Shown: in pieces, positions 18,341-26,232 of the stretch
How positions within the stretch are numbered: position 1 is the stretch's first letter
How the letters are laid out: the number at the start of each line of letters is the position of its first letter
Source of the DNA: SFTJ01 sp045613305
GTDB lineage: Bacteria > Bacteroidota > Bacteroidia > Bacteroidales > Muribaculaceae
Assembly (NCBI GenBank): GCA_045613305.1
Contig: JAZLAU010000040.1
Location: forward strand, 28,930 to 92,929
Length of the DNA: 64,000 nucleotides
Direction of reading: 5' to 3'
Notes under the pieces: model-generated
Seen by the model: only the letters and a program-made list of their open reading frames with translations
Told to the model about the DNA's origin: nothing
The model's database searches: none
Program-made: the position numbers and the translations under genes

Positions 18341-18946
18341 TTATAATTCAAAAAAATCCCTACCTTGTCTTATTATTTCATATTCATCGGTTGAACAATC
18401 TACAACTGTCGAAGGCAATGGTTCACTTCTGCCAGCGTCAATCACAAACTCCACATCTCTTTCATAATTTTGAGCTATCAGTTCTGGCTCGCACAAGTAA
18501 TCCTCATCACAACCCTCAACCGAAGTAGAAAACAACGGATGGCCCAATTCGTTCACTATTGCCTGCAATATTTTATTATCCGGAACTCTAACGCCCACCA
18601 CTTTCCTTCCTTTAAAGGCCTTAGGAAGTTTCGACGTGGCTTCAATTAAAAAAGTAAATGCTCCTGGCAAATTGCGCTTTATCAACTTAAAGAGATCGTT
18701 ATCTATTTTTGCGTACTTCGACGCCATTGATATGTCAGAACAAACAATTGAAAGATTAGATTTTGCCGATTTCATCGACTTAAGCCTGCAAATACGTTCT
18801 ATCGCCTGATTATTTAAAGCATCACACGCCAATGCATACAACGAATCGGTAGGGACAATCACAATTTCCCCATCTTGCAATGCCTTAACAACATTATCCA
18901 CATAGCGCTGGTTAATGTTTTCTTCTATCATTCGTAAAATTTTCAT
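18341..18946 (-). CDS. L-threonylcarbamoyladenylate synthase (Sua5/YciO/YrdC)
   Basis: It makes threonylcarbamoyl-AMP from threonine, bicarbonate and ATP, the first step of the universal tRNA t6A37 modification. At 201 aa it is the short, YrdC-only type without the Sua5 C-terminal domain. Visible motifs are the IVPTDSLYALACDA strand-loop, KSMKSAKSNLSIVC with the substrate-binding Lys residues, and PGAFTFLIEA. In the YciO-like subfamily the biochemical role is less certain than in TsaC. It sits 12 bp after the B3/4 gene and 31 bp before the receiver gene in one operon. Confidence 0.9.
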   Translation of the reverse strand: MKILRMIEENINQRYVDNVVKALQDGEIVIVPTDSLYALACDALNNQAIERICRLKSMKSAKSNLSIVCSDISMASKYAKIDNDLFKLIKRNLPGAFTFLIEATSKLPKAFKGRKVVGVRVPDNKILQAIVNELGHPLFSTSVEGCDEDYLCEPELIAQNYERDVEFVIDAGRSEPLPSTVVDCSTDEYEIIRQGRDFFEL

Positions 18947-18958
18947 CCTTTTGCTTGC

Positions 18959-19633
18959 TTAAAAATTCTCTACTATTGCAGTTTCAACATCTGTGGCACT
19001 TGCGTATTTTTTCAGCAAATCGCTCATCCATTGCACTGCATCTTCCATAGGCATATCCTTTCCATAGCCGTTTATATTAATCTGAACATTAACGGTGTCT
19101 TCTGTAATTTTTGTCCTTTCTTCGTCGCTCGTGGGAGTAGCAACTCCACCCTTCATGTCGCGATAAACCGGCATGCCTTCAATGTTTAAAACACCACGGC
19201 CTATACCCTCATAATGTTCACCTGGCTCACCAACTCCCAGCATCAAGCTTTCGCCTTCTAATTTATCTGCATCTAATCCACTTATTGCATAACCCGACTC
19301 TATCGACACCAAATTAATCATATCAACTAATGCCGTCAAACGATACAAGCCCAAACCTCTAATTATTCGTCTGCACAAAGCCTCACTCGCCACTCTATAG
19401 CGGTTTGGGTCCTTGCCCAATTTCTTATATAACTTTCTTGTTGCTGATATCGCCGGGCGTTGATTTATTGCCAACAATTCATAGTCTTGGGTTATCTTTT
19501 CTGCGGCCGCGAGTATCTGCCCCCACAATTCATCGTTTGTGGGAGTATTAATCACCTTTGCTCTGATTATGCCAATTCTCATATCAGGGCAAACGGCTGT
19601 AATTCTTTTATCAACTTCTATGCTAGGTAACAC
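18959..19633 (-). CDS. B3/4 domain-containing protein (PheT-like)
   Basis: A 224-aa stand-alone B3/4 domain, the fold found in the beta subunit of phenylalanyl-tRNA synthetase. Such free-standing proteins have been linked to amino-acid or tRNA-related substrates, but no reaction is established for this one. Features are the MRIGIIRAKV strand, ATRKLYKKLGKDPNRYRVASEAL and the NLVSIESGYAISGLDADKL segment. The start is GTG: the frame closes with a stop five codons upstream and no ATG is available. It opens the operon B3/4, Sua5-type, receiver, thioredoxin. Confidence 0.88.
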   Translation of the reverse strand: MLPSIEVDKRITAVCPDMRIGIIRAKVINTPTNDELWGQILAAAEKITQDYELLAINQRPAISATRKLYKKLGKDPNRYRVASEALCRRIIRGLGLYRLTALVDMINLVSIESGYAISGLDADKLEGESLMLGVGEPGEHYEGIGRGVLNIEGMPVYRDMKGGVATPTSDEERTKITEDTVNVQININGYGKDMPMEDAVQWMSDLLKKYASATDVETAIVENF

Positions 19634-19665
19634 TATACAGAAATTTTATAAACAACTTATTATTG

Positions 19666-19673
19666 CAAACTTA
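19666..19673 (-). promoter_or_regulatory. -7 promoter element of the B3/4-thioredoxin operon
   Basis: On the minus strand this reads TAAGTTTG, matching TAnnTTTG, 32 bp before the GTG start. Confidence 0.5.
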
Positions 19674-19738
19674 CAAAAAAATATTAATTATAGTCCTTAC
19701 TTCTAACGAAAATTTGCTCATTATCCGCAATAATTCAC

Positions 19739-19746
19739 TATCTTTA
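19739..19746 (+). promoter_or_regulatory. -7 promoter element of mtnN-luxS
   Basis: TATCTTTA differs from TAnnTTTG only in the last base. TTTG at 19713-19716 is at a suitable distance for the -33 element. It lies 31 bp before the ATG. Confidence 0.55.
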
Positions 19747-19777
19747 CAATATAATTAACACAACAACATTTAAAACA

Positions 19778-20455
19778 ATGAATATTGGCATAATAGTGGC
19801 AATGTCGAAAGAGCTGAACCTGCTTTTGCCTTTGCTTAACGACCCAAAACAAACAAAAGTCGACAATTTTATTTTTCACTCTGGTTCTATTGGGAACAAT
19901 CAAATAATTGCAATGCAATGCGGCATCGGAAAAGTGAACGCTGCACTTGGAGCACTTACTTTAATTAAAAACTTCAACGTTGATTTAATCATTAACTCAG
20001 GCGTTGCCGGTGGTGGCGACAGTTCGGTTAACGTCATGGACATTATTGTAGGCGAAAAAGTAGCCTACCACGATGTATACTGCGGTCCTGAAAGCACTTT
20101 GGGCGCAGTTCAAGGGCTTCCGTTATACTATGAAGGAAGCAAATCAATTATTAGTAAAATGGCTTTTGATGAAAGTATAAAATTAGGCCTCATTTGCTCG
20201 GGAGACCAGTTTATCGACACTATTGAACAAGTTAAACGCATAAAAAACATGTTTCCTGAAGTGTTGGCAGTTGATATGGAATCAGCAGCAATCGCCCAAA
20301 CTTGCCATCTCTACGACACCCCTTTCTTGAGCATGCGCGTAATCAGCGACTCCCCTGGTGCAAACCACGACAATGCAAAACAATATGAAAACTTTTGGGA
20401 ACAAGCACCTGAGCACACCTTTAATGTGCTCCACAAACTAATTCTAAACATATAA
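19778..20455 (+). CDS. mtnN: 5'-methylthioadenosine/S-adenosylhomocysteine nucleosidase
   Basis: It removes adenine from methylthioadenosine and S-adenosylhomocysteine, giving S-ribosylhomocysteine for LuxS. At 225 aa it is the normal length. The catalytic residues known from the family align by position: Glu12 near the N-terminus, the VDMES segment with Glu168, and Asp191 in VISDSPG. The INSGVAGGG loop is typical for purine nucleosidases. luxS follows after 13 bp, so the two consecutive reactions are encoded as a unit. Confidence 0.95.
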   Translation: MNIGIIVAMSKELNLLLPLLNDPKQTKVDNFIFHSGSIGNNQIIAMQCGIGKVNAALGALTLIKNFNVDLIINSGVAGGGDSSVNVMDIIVGEKVAYHDVYCGPESTLGAVQGLPLYYEGSKSIISKMAFDESIKLGLICSGDQFIDTIEQVKRIKNMFPEVLAVDMESAAIAQTCHLYDTPFLSMRVISDSPGANHDNAKQYENFWEQAPEHTFNVLHKLILNI

Positions 20456-20468
20456 TTTTCATCATATT

Positions 20469-20954
20469 ATGAAAAAGATTCCAAGTTTTACCATAAATCA
20501 CAAAAAGTTATTACGAGGCATATACGTGTCGCGCAAAGACCAAATTGAAGGCGGCGGCATTGTAACCACATTCGACATCAGAATGAAGGAACCTAATAAC
20601 GAGCCCGCCATTGGTCAAGCCGCAATACACACCATGGAACATTTAGCGGCAACGTTCCTTCGCAACCACCCCACATGGAGTTCAAAAATCGTTTATTGGG
20701 GTCCTATGGGATGCAGCACCGGAAATTACCTATTAATGCAAGGCGACTTAACTCCTAACGACATTTTGCCTCTTATGATTGAAACATTTGAATTTATCAG
20801 CAATTTTGAAGGCGAAATTCCAGGTGCTACCGCTCGTGATTGCGGCAATTACATGCTCAACAATTTGCCAATGGCGAAATGGGAGGCCCGAAAATACTTA
20901 ATTGAAGTGCTTCAAAACATGTCAGAAGCAAATATGACATACCCTAACGACTAA
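20469..20954 (+). CDS. luxS: S-ribosylhomocysteine lyase (autoinducer-2 synthase)
   Basis: LuxS cleaves S-ribosylhomocysteine to homocysteine and DPD, the precursor of autoinducer-2. At 161 aa it is full length. The metal site HTMEH (54-58: His54, Glu57, His58) and the second metal ligand Cys125 in ARDCGNY are present, as is catalytic Cys82 in MGCSTGN. It is in operon with mtnN. This completes the two-step LuxS branch of the activated methyl cycle and predicts AI-2 release. Confidence 0.97.
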   Translation: MKKIPSFTINHKKLLRGIYVSRKDQIEGGGIVTTFDIRMKEPNNEPAIGQAAIHTMEHLAATFLRNHPTWSSKIVYWGPMGCSTGNYLLMQGDLTPNDILPLMIETFEFISNFEGEIPGATARDCGNYMLNNLPMAKWEARKYLIEVLQNMSEANMTYPND

Positions 20955-20966
20955 CTAAGTTTGAGC

Positions 20967-21034
20967 CCTCATATGAGGCAAGTATTTTTACCACCAACTA
21001 ACTATTACCCATGTCAGCCCATTGCTGGCATGGG
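20967..21034 (+). terminator. Hairpins after luxS
   Basis: Two stems lie between luxS and the next gene. CCTCATATGAGG at 20967-20978 is followed by a short T-run. CCCATGTCAGC pairs with GCTGGCATGGG at 21008-21034 without a T-run. The first is the more likely terminator; the second may sit in the 5' leader of the next gene. Confidence 0.45.
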
Positions 21035-21060
21035 AAAACATATTTTAAAGCCATCATAAC

Positions 21061-22332
21061 ATGATTAGCATATCAAAGTTGCTACAATCCGAAAAACTAT
21101 GTCTCATGATTATTTTAATTATGGGAGTTTTGACATACACCTACATAAGTATGCCCAATTTTGGAATTGGAGTTTATGACGACAGCGGCAGCAACTTTTT
21201 TGCAGGCGAAAACATCCTTAAGGGCAACATCGACTATTTACGCACTCCCGTTTATCCATTAATATGCTGTTTTTTTGCTTGGATTAGCGCCGACTACGCC
21301 TTACGCATGATTGTAGTTTTGCAACTTTTCATATTTTTTTCTTCGGCAATACCACTATATTTTTCTCTTAAACACCTCACAAAACGCACCGGGTTGTCGT
21401 TTATCATAACAGCCATTTACACCTGTTTCCCAACGTTTTTGATTTACACTAATTTAATCTTCACCGAATCTTTAGCAATTTCTTCAACAACATATTTAAT
21501 TTATTTTCTCACCGCCATAGTTTTCGGCTCGCATAAAGCCCGGTCGTGTTCGGCCGCAATCATCCTTTTCCTTTTTATGGTAATGCTGCGACCTTTTTTT
21601 ATTTGCTTTGCTCCTGGCGTGGCGATTGTTATTTTGTACGCTCTTTATAAGAACAAGACCAATAAGAATTTCGTAAAAACAACATTTATTTCAGGTGCAA
21701 TAGCATTAGCATCTGTGGTTTCATACTGCACAGCCTACTACGTTTCATACGGTAAATTCTCATTCACTTGTGTGTATGAATTAAACCGCAACCTGGCATT
21801 GTCAAAAATGCATCTCACAGGACCTTCGCAAGGAATTGAAATGTTTAGTTTTGACACAAAACCCGACATCAACGGCAAATCACTACACATTAAGGAAGCT
21901 TGGGTTTGGAATCCAACTAAAGAATATATAGAAGAATGCGACAAAGCATATAGCGAAAATTTCACTCGTTACGTTAAAAACAAAATCATAGAGTTTCATT
22001 CAAGCTTGTTTATGACTCTCGACACAAAAATTCCAAACTCCACAGCAAGTTACTACATTAACCTTTTCAGCCATCTTCGGATTTATTACATATATTTTCT
22101 CATTTTTGCTTTTCTGCTTTTAGAGGTTTACCTACTTTATCGCGACAAAAGCAACGTTATAATTTCGTTTGCGCTTATCACAATTGCCGTGGCATCGATA
22201 TTCACTGCAATTTGGGGTGCCGACGAACAATATGTCAGAATTATTACCCCCATGCTACCATGTGTTTTTGTTATGATTGGCATTATGTTTTGCCGTTTTG
22301 CAATATCTTTAAAAGACAGCCATGAAAAATAA
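21061..22332 (+). CDS. GT-C-like polytopic membrane protein (copy 1)
   Basis: A 423-aa integral membrane protein with about nine or ten hydrophobic helices. The first external loop has DDSGSNFFAGENIL and then YLRTPVYPL (60-68). An acidic loop followed by a TPxYP motif after the first helix is typical of GT-C glycosyltransferases, such as dolichyl-phosphate-mannose or ArnT-like enzymes, which use lipid-linked sugars. No specific substrate can be named. The next gene encodes a clear paralogue, sharing the DYLRTPVYP motif, an LRPF segment and a closing FTxIWG segment. The genes overlap by 11 bp. The product probably acts in surface glycan or lipid modification. Confidence 0.75.
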   Translation: MISISKLLQSEKLCLMIILIMGVLTYTYISMPNFGIGVYDDSGSNFFAGENILKGNIDYLRTPVYPLICCFFAWISADYALRMIVVLQLFIFFSSAIPLYFSLKHLTKRTGLSFIITAIYTCFPTFLIYTNLIFTESLAISSTTYLIYFLTAIVFGSHKARSCSAAIILFLFMVMLRPFFICFAPGVAIVILYALYKNKTNKNFVKTTFISGAIALASVVSYCTAYYVSYGKFSFTCVYELNRNLALSKMHLTGPSQGIEMFSFDTKPDINGKSLHIKEAWVWNPTKEYIEECDKAYSENFTRYVKNKIIEFHSSLFMTLDTKIPNSTASYYINLFSHLRIYYIYFLIFAFLLLEVYLLYRDKSNVIISFALITIAVASIFTAIWGADEQYVRIITPMLPCVFVMIGIMFCRFAISLKDSHEK

Positions 22333-23575
22333 TAGCATTTTATCAAAACTCATACACTCCGACAACGGAAACCGCACGCTGCTGATCATCGTGTCGATAT
22401 TTATATCAATTATTTGGTTTTCTTTTCAAGATATTAGCCACACTATTGGAGGCGACACTGGCACGTATTTCACTGCAGGAAAAGTATTTGCCAACGGTGA
22501 AATTGATTATCTGCGTACACCTGTCTACCCTGTGCTTTGTCATTTTGCGCTAATTGCTTTTGGAGATTATGCTCTTCATTTTTTAGTTGCAATCAATTTT
22601 TTGGTTTTCTACTTTTCTATTATTGTATTTCATAAGACATTATCGCTGAACATTAAAAACAAAACAATTTCTTTCGTTTTCTGCGCATTATATGCTTGGA
22701 GCATCCCTATGTTAGAACACTGTTACTGTGTTCACACCGAAAGTCTCACAATTTCAGGGATAATATTCTTAATCCACTTAATATCTTTAATCTTATTAGG
22801 CAAGGCAAACAAAGCAATAATGATAGGCACTCCTCTACTATTGTGTTTTTTGATTTTTCTGCGACCATTCAACCTTTGCTTTGTGCCTATATTAATAATT
22901 GTCTTTGCCATTTCACACTATAAAGGTATCCTAAACAATGCATGTGCCGCATATGTTTCAGCCGCCATTGCCGCTGTTTTAGTCTTTGGATATTGCCACG
23001 AATTCAAGCAGCAGCACGGCACTTTTGAATTGAGTCAAGTTTCATCGCTTAACCGATTTGAAATTTACGAAAAAAGCCAAAAAGTTACTGCGCCTCATAT
23101 TTGCCGAGTAGAAACCATTTCAATCAATAATATTCCGATTAAATCGTGGATATGGGAAGAACGACAATTAGCAATACAGCAGACCGACAGTGTAAATAAT
23201 GAAGCCATATTAGATTTTGCGTCAAGCCGAATTTCTCAAATCGATGTAAGCTCTTTTATGCAATACCCTAACACCCGTTCTGGTTGGGGATATAACCTAT
23301 CGTTTCTTTACAGTTTAGATTTAGGAACGATATATCTCTTAATTCTAATTGCCACAATCTTTGAACTGTATTGCCTTAGAAAGCGACACTACAAACATAG
23401 CGTTTTAATCATGCTGATGTTTATAGCTTGTTACGCCACAATTTTTACCACTATTTGGGGCAGTGCAGATTGTCAACACAATCGTCTGATGCTCCCCATG
23501 TATCCTTGCTTATGCATACTTGCAGCTCTCATTTTTGACAAACTGAACGTAAAATTAAAGCCTAAAACTGATTAA
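22322..23575 (+). CDS. GT-C-like polytopic membrane protein (copy 2)
   Basis: A 417-aa paralogue of the preceding protein with the same plan: first helix, GGDTGTYFTAGKVFA loop, DYLRTPVYPV, several helices, a soluble loop around residues 235-300, and a C-terminal hydrophobic part with IFTTIWGS. It probably arose by tandem duplication, but the two have diverged strongly outside the motifs, so they may handle different sugars or form a heteromer. Its ATG lies inside the end of copy 1, so the two are translationally coupled. A separate promoter precedes the flavoprotein downstream. Confidence 0.75.
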   Translation: MKNNSILSKLIHSDNGNRTLLIIVSIFISIIWFSFQDISHTIGGDTGTYFTAGKVFANGEIDYLRTPVYPVLCHFALIAFGDYALHFLVAINFLVFYFSIIVFHKTLSLNIKNKTISFVFCALYAWSIPMLEHCYCVHTESLTISGIIFLIHLISLILLGKANKAIMIGTPLLLCFLIFLRPFNLCFVPILIIVFAISHYKGILNNACAAYVSAAIAAVLVFGYCHEFKQQHGTFELSQVSSLNRFEIYEKSQKVTAPHICRVETISINNIPIKSWIWEERQLAIQQTDSVNNEAILDFASSRISQIDVSSFMQYPNTRSGWGYNLSFLYSLDLGTIYLLILIATIFELYCLRKRHYKHSVLIMLMFIACYATIFTTIWGSADCQHNRLMLPMYPCLCILAALIFDKLNVKLKPKTD

Positions 23576-23591
23576 TTTCAGCACAAACACC

Positions 23592-23599
23592 TATCTTTG
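23592..23599 (+). promoter_or_regulatory. -7 promoter element of flavoprotein gene
   Basis: TATCTTTG is an exact TAnnTTTG match 19 bp before the ATG. Confidence 0.6.
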
Positions 23600-23618
23600 T
23601 AATAAACAAATCTAAAAA

Positions 23619-25211
23619 ATGACGAAAACGCACTTCTCAAATAAAAAAACCGCCGTAATTATCGGTGCAGGTCCTGCTGGATTAACAGCAGCAATTGAGT
23701 TGTTGCGTCAAACCAATATACATCCTATTGTCATTGAAGCAGAGAATCAAGTGGGTGGAATTGCAAAAACCATCAACCATAATGGTAACCGAATTGACAT
23801 AGGTGGGCACCGATTCTTCTCTAAGAATGAGGACATTATGAAATGGTGGGCTTCTACGCTTCCTTTACAAGGCAAACCAGCTCTTGATGATTTGTTAACA
23901 AACAGCGAAAAAAACTTACCCTCAGAAGGCCCCGATCCCGAAAATTGCAATAAAGTGATGCTTATTCGCAATCGCATATCGCACATTTTCTACAAAAAAA
24001 GATTCTTCAAATACCCTGTTGACCTTTCTTTTAACACAATTGCCAACCTTGGAATTCTAAACACATTACGATGTGGCATTGGCTTTATTGTGGCAAAATT
24101 AGCCCCACGCAACGAAAATTCTCTTGAAGATTTCTATATCAATCGTTTTGGCAAACCCCTCTACAATATGTTCTTTAAGAACTACACTCAAAAAGTGTGG
24201 GGCAAAAAGCCCAACGATCTCGCTCCAGATTGGGGTGCTCAACGCGTTAATGGGCTCTCTTTATCTTCTATAATCAAGAATATGTTTGCACATAACAGGC
24301 AACAAAATATAGACCAAAAAGGTATTGAGAAATCACTAATTGAGCAATTCATATATCCTAAATACGGCCCCGGTCAATTGTGGGAAACCGTGGCTGATAA
24401 CATTATTTCACTCGGTGGCGAAATAAAAATTGGACATACAGCAACAGCAATAAATTGCGAAAACAATAATGTGCAGTCCGTTACCATTACAGATGCCCAA
24501 GGTGCTACTACAACAATAGACTGCGACTATGTGTTGTCATCAATGCCTATTAAAGAACTCATCCCTGCTTTTAATGGCTTAGACGTCCCGACTGATGTGC
24601 AAGATATTGCCAATAAGCTACCTTATCGCGATTTTATCACAGTCGGTCTTTTAGTGCACGAACTAAAAATATCGAACTCGTCAAAAATTAAGACCTACAA
24701 AAACAGAACAGCCGACACATGGATGTACATACAAGATTCTGGTGTGATTTGTGGCAGATTGCAATTCTTCAACAATTGGTCGCCTTATCTTGTAAACGAT
24801 TATAAAAACACCATGTGGGTTGGATTAGAATATTTCTGCAACGAATGCGACAATTTATGGAATATGACCAACGACCAACTTTCTGAATTGGCCGCAAAGG
24901 AACTTGAACAAATAGGCATAATTCACAACGCATCACACGTTATCGACTCTGTTGTAGTTAAGGTAAAAAAAGCGTACCCTGCATATTTTGGCAATTATCA
25001 AGAACTGCCTTCAGTCGTATCATGGATTAACACCATAAACAATCTTTATTGCATTGGGCGCAACGGGCAGCATCGTTATAATAATATGGACCACTCAATG
25101 CTAACCGCCATTGAAGCCGTAAAATGCATAAAAAACAATTTAACTTCTAAGGACAACGTGTGGAATGTTAATGCCAAACAAGATTACATTGAAACTAACA
25201 ATAGTCGGTAA
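23619..25211 (+). CDS. NAD(P)/FAD-dependent oxidoreductase, UDP-galactopyranose-mutase-like
   Basis: A 530-aa cytoplasmic flavoprotein. The N-terminal dinucleotide fold has GAGPAG (16-21) with the ribose-binding Glu in VIEAENQVGG, then DIGGHRFFSKN, a motif shared with UDP-galactopyranose mutases and protoporphyrinogen-oxidase-like amine oxidases. The middle has KNYTQKVWGKKPNDLAPDWG, and the C-terminus RNGQHRYNNMDHSM. Close relatives occur in polysaccharide loci in many bacteria. With the GT-C-like pair just upstream, a role in nucleotide- or lipid-linked sugar conversion is likely, but this is not classical Glf. Confidence 0.82.
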   Translation: MTKTHFSNKKTAVIIGAGPAGLTAAIELLRQTNIHPIVIEAENQVGGIAKTINHNGNRIDIGGHRFFSKNEDIMKWWASTLPLQGKPALDDLLTNSEKNLPSEGPDPENCNKVMLIRNRISHIFYKKRFFKYPVDLSFNTIANLGILNTLRCGIGFIVAKLAPRNENSLEDFYINRFGKPLYNMFFKNYTQKVWGKKPNDLAPDWGAQRVNGLSLSSIIKNMFAHNRQQNIDQKGIEKSLIEQFIYPKYGPGQLWETVADNIISLGGEIKIGHTATAINCENNNVQSVTITDAQGATTTIDCDYVLSSMPIKELIPAFNGLDVPTDVQDIANKLPYRDFITVGLLVHELKISNSSKIKTYKNRTADTWMYIQDSGVICGRLQFFNNWSPYLVNDYKNTMWVGLEYFCNECDNLWNMTNDQLSELAAKELEQIGIIHNASHVIDSVVVKVKKAYPAYFGNYQELPSVVSWINTINNLYCIGRNGQHRYNNMDHSMLTAIEAVKCIKNNLTSKDNVWNVNAKQDYIETNNSR

Positions 25212-25259
25212 TTATAAATTGTTGAAAAATTAAAATATTGATAGGCTTATTTTTTTAGT

Positions 25260-25267
25260 TATATTTG
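25260..25267 (+). promoter_or_regulatory. -7 promoter element of AraC-family gene
   Basis: TATATTTG is an exact TAnnTTTG match, with ATTG about 20 bp upstream as the -33 element. It lies about 62 bp before the ATG. Confidence 0.55.
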
Positions 25268-25329
25268 TAAATAATTAAATAACAAATATCCTCAATTCGT
25301 ATAATACCACACTTATAAAACTAAAAGTG

Positions 25330-26211
25330 ATGAAAGGCAAGCAAATAAATCTAGTAACGCCCGACAATAATATGCCACTGTTCGATATCCCTGGCGACTT
25401 TATTGTTTTAGACGATATCACTGGAGATTTGTTGAAATTTTACGCTCAATTCCCCTGCAAACTCGAAACCTGTGTATTTACTTATATCACCTCTGGCTCT
25501 GTATCAGCAACAATCAACCTATGGGACTATAACTTATCGGCCAATGATTTAGTGGTTATAGTACCCGGAACATTTATTCAAATCAAGGAGGTAAGTCCTG
25601 ATTTGAAAATATCGGTTGCAGCTTATTCATCGGCCTTCGTAAAGAATTTAAATCTTTGGAAATCATTATCGCCCATCATAAGTCAAATCTTCAGCAAACC
25701 AATCTTTCACTTGTCGGAAGAATTAGGCATTTTGCTGTCAGATATCATTTCTCTCATACGACGAGCCAACTCTACCAAACCAGATTTAATATCACCAAAC
25801 ATGGCGCATCACGTCATGAATATTATAATCGAGACCATTGTACAAGGTTTAAATGCTAACCTTGCCTCGTGCGACAAAACCAACAACACACGTGAACAAC
25901 AAATTTTGCACGAATTCCTTCAACTGGTTTTTGAAAACTATCGAGAACAACATAAAATTTCATTCTATGCTCGTGAAGTGAACCTTACACTATCGCATTT
26001 TTGTAATGTTATCAGCAAAACCACTGGCATGACAGCTCAAGAGATTATAATGAACATGATAATAATGGACGCAAAAACCCAGCTAAAAGCCACTCGCGCT
26101 CAAGTTTCAAACATAGCATATTCATTAGGATTCTCCACACCAACCACTTTCACCAGATATTTCAGAACATACACAGGCATGACGCCTCAAGAATATCGCA
26201 ATAGCAAATAA
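25330..26211 (+). CDS. AraC family transcriptional regulator
   Basis: A 293-aa one-component regulator. The N-terminal half (about 1-165) looks like a cupin-type ligand domain. The C-terminal 90 residues carry the double helix-turn-helix of AraC: VNLTLSHFCNVISKTTGMT as the first helix pair, and the second HTH ending in the signature GFSTPTTFTRYFRTYTGMTPQEYR. I chose the ATG at 25330 over a GTG directly before it. fbp follows after 21 bp on the same strand, so it may regulate or simply be co-transcribed with gluconeogenesis. The effector is unknown. Confidence 0.92.
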   Translation: MKGKQINLVTPDNNMPLFDIPGDFIVLDDITGDLLKFYAQFPCKLETCVFTYITSGSVSATINLWDYNLSANDLVVIVPGTFIQIKEVSPDLKISVAAYSSAFVKNLNLWKSLSPIISQIFSKPIFHLSEELGILLSDIISLIRRANSTKPDLISPNMAHHVMNIIIETIVQGLNANLASCDKTNNTREQQILHEFLQLVFENYREQHKISFYAREVNLTLSHFCNVISKTTGMTAQEIIMNMIIMDAKTQLKATRAQVSNIAYSLGFSTPTTFTRYFRTYTGMTPQEYRNSK

Positions 26212-26232
26212 CAACTATATTAGAAAAAACAT

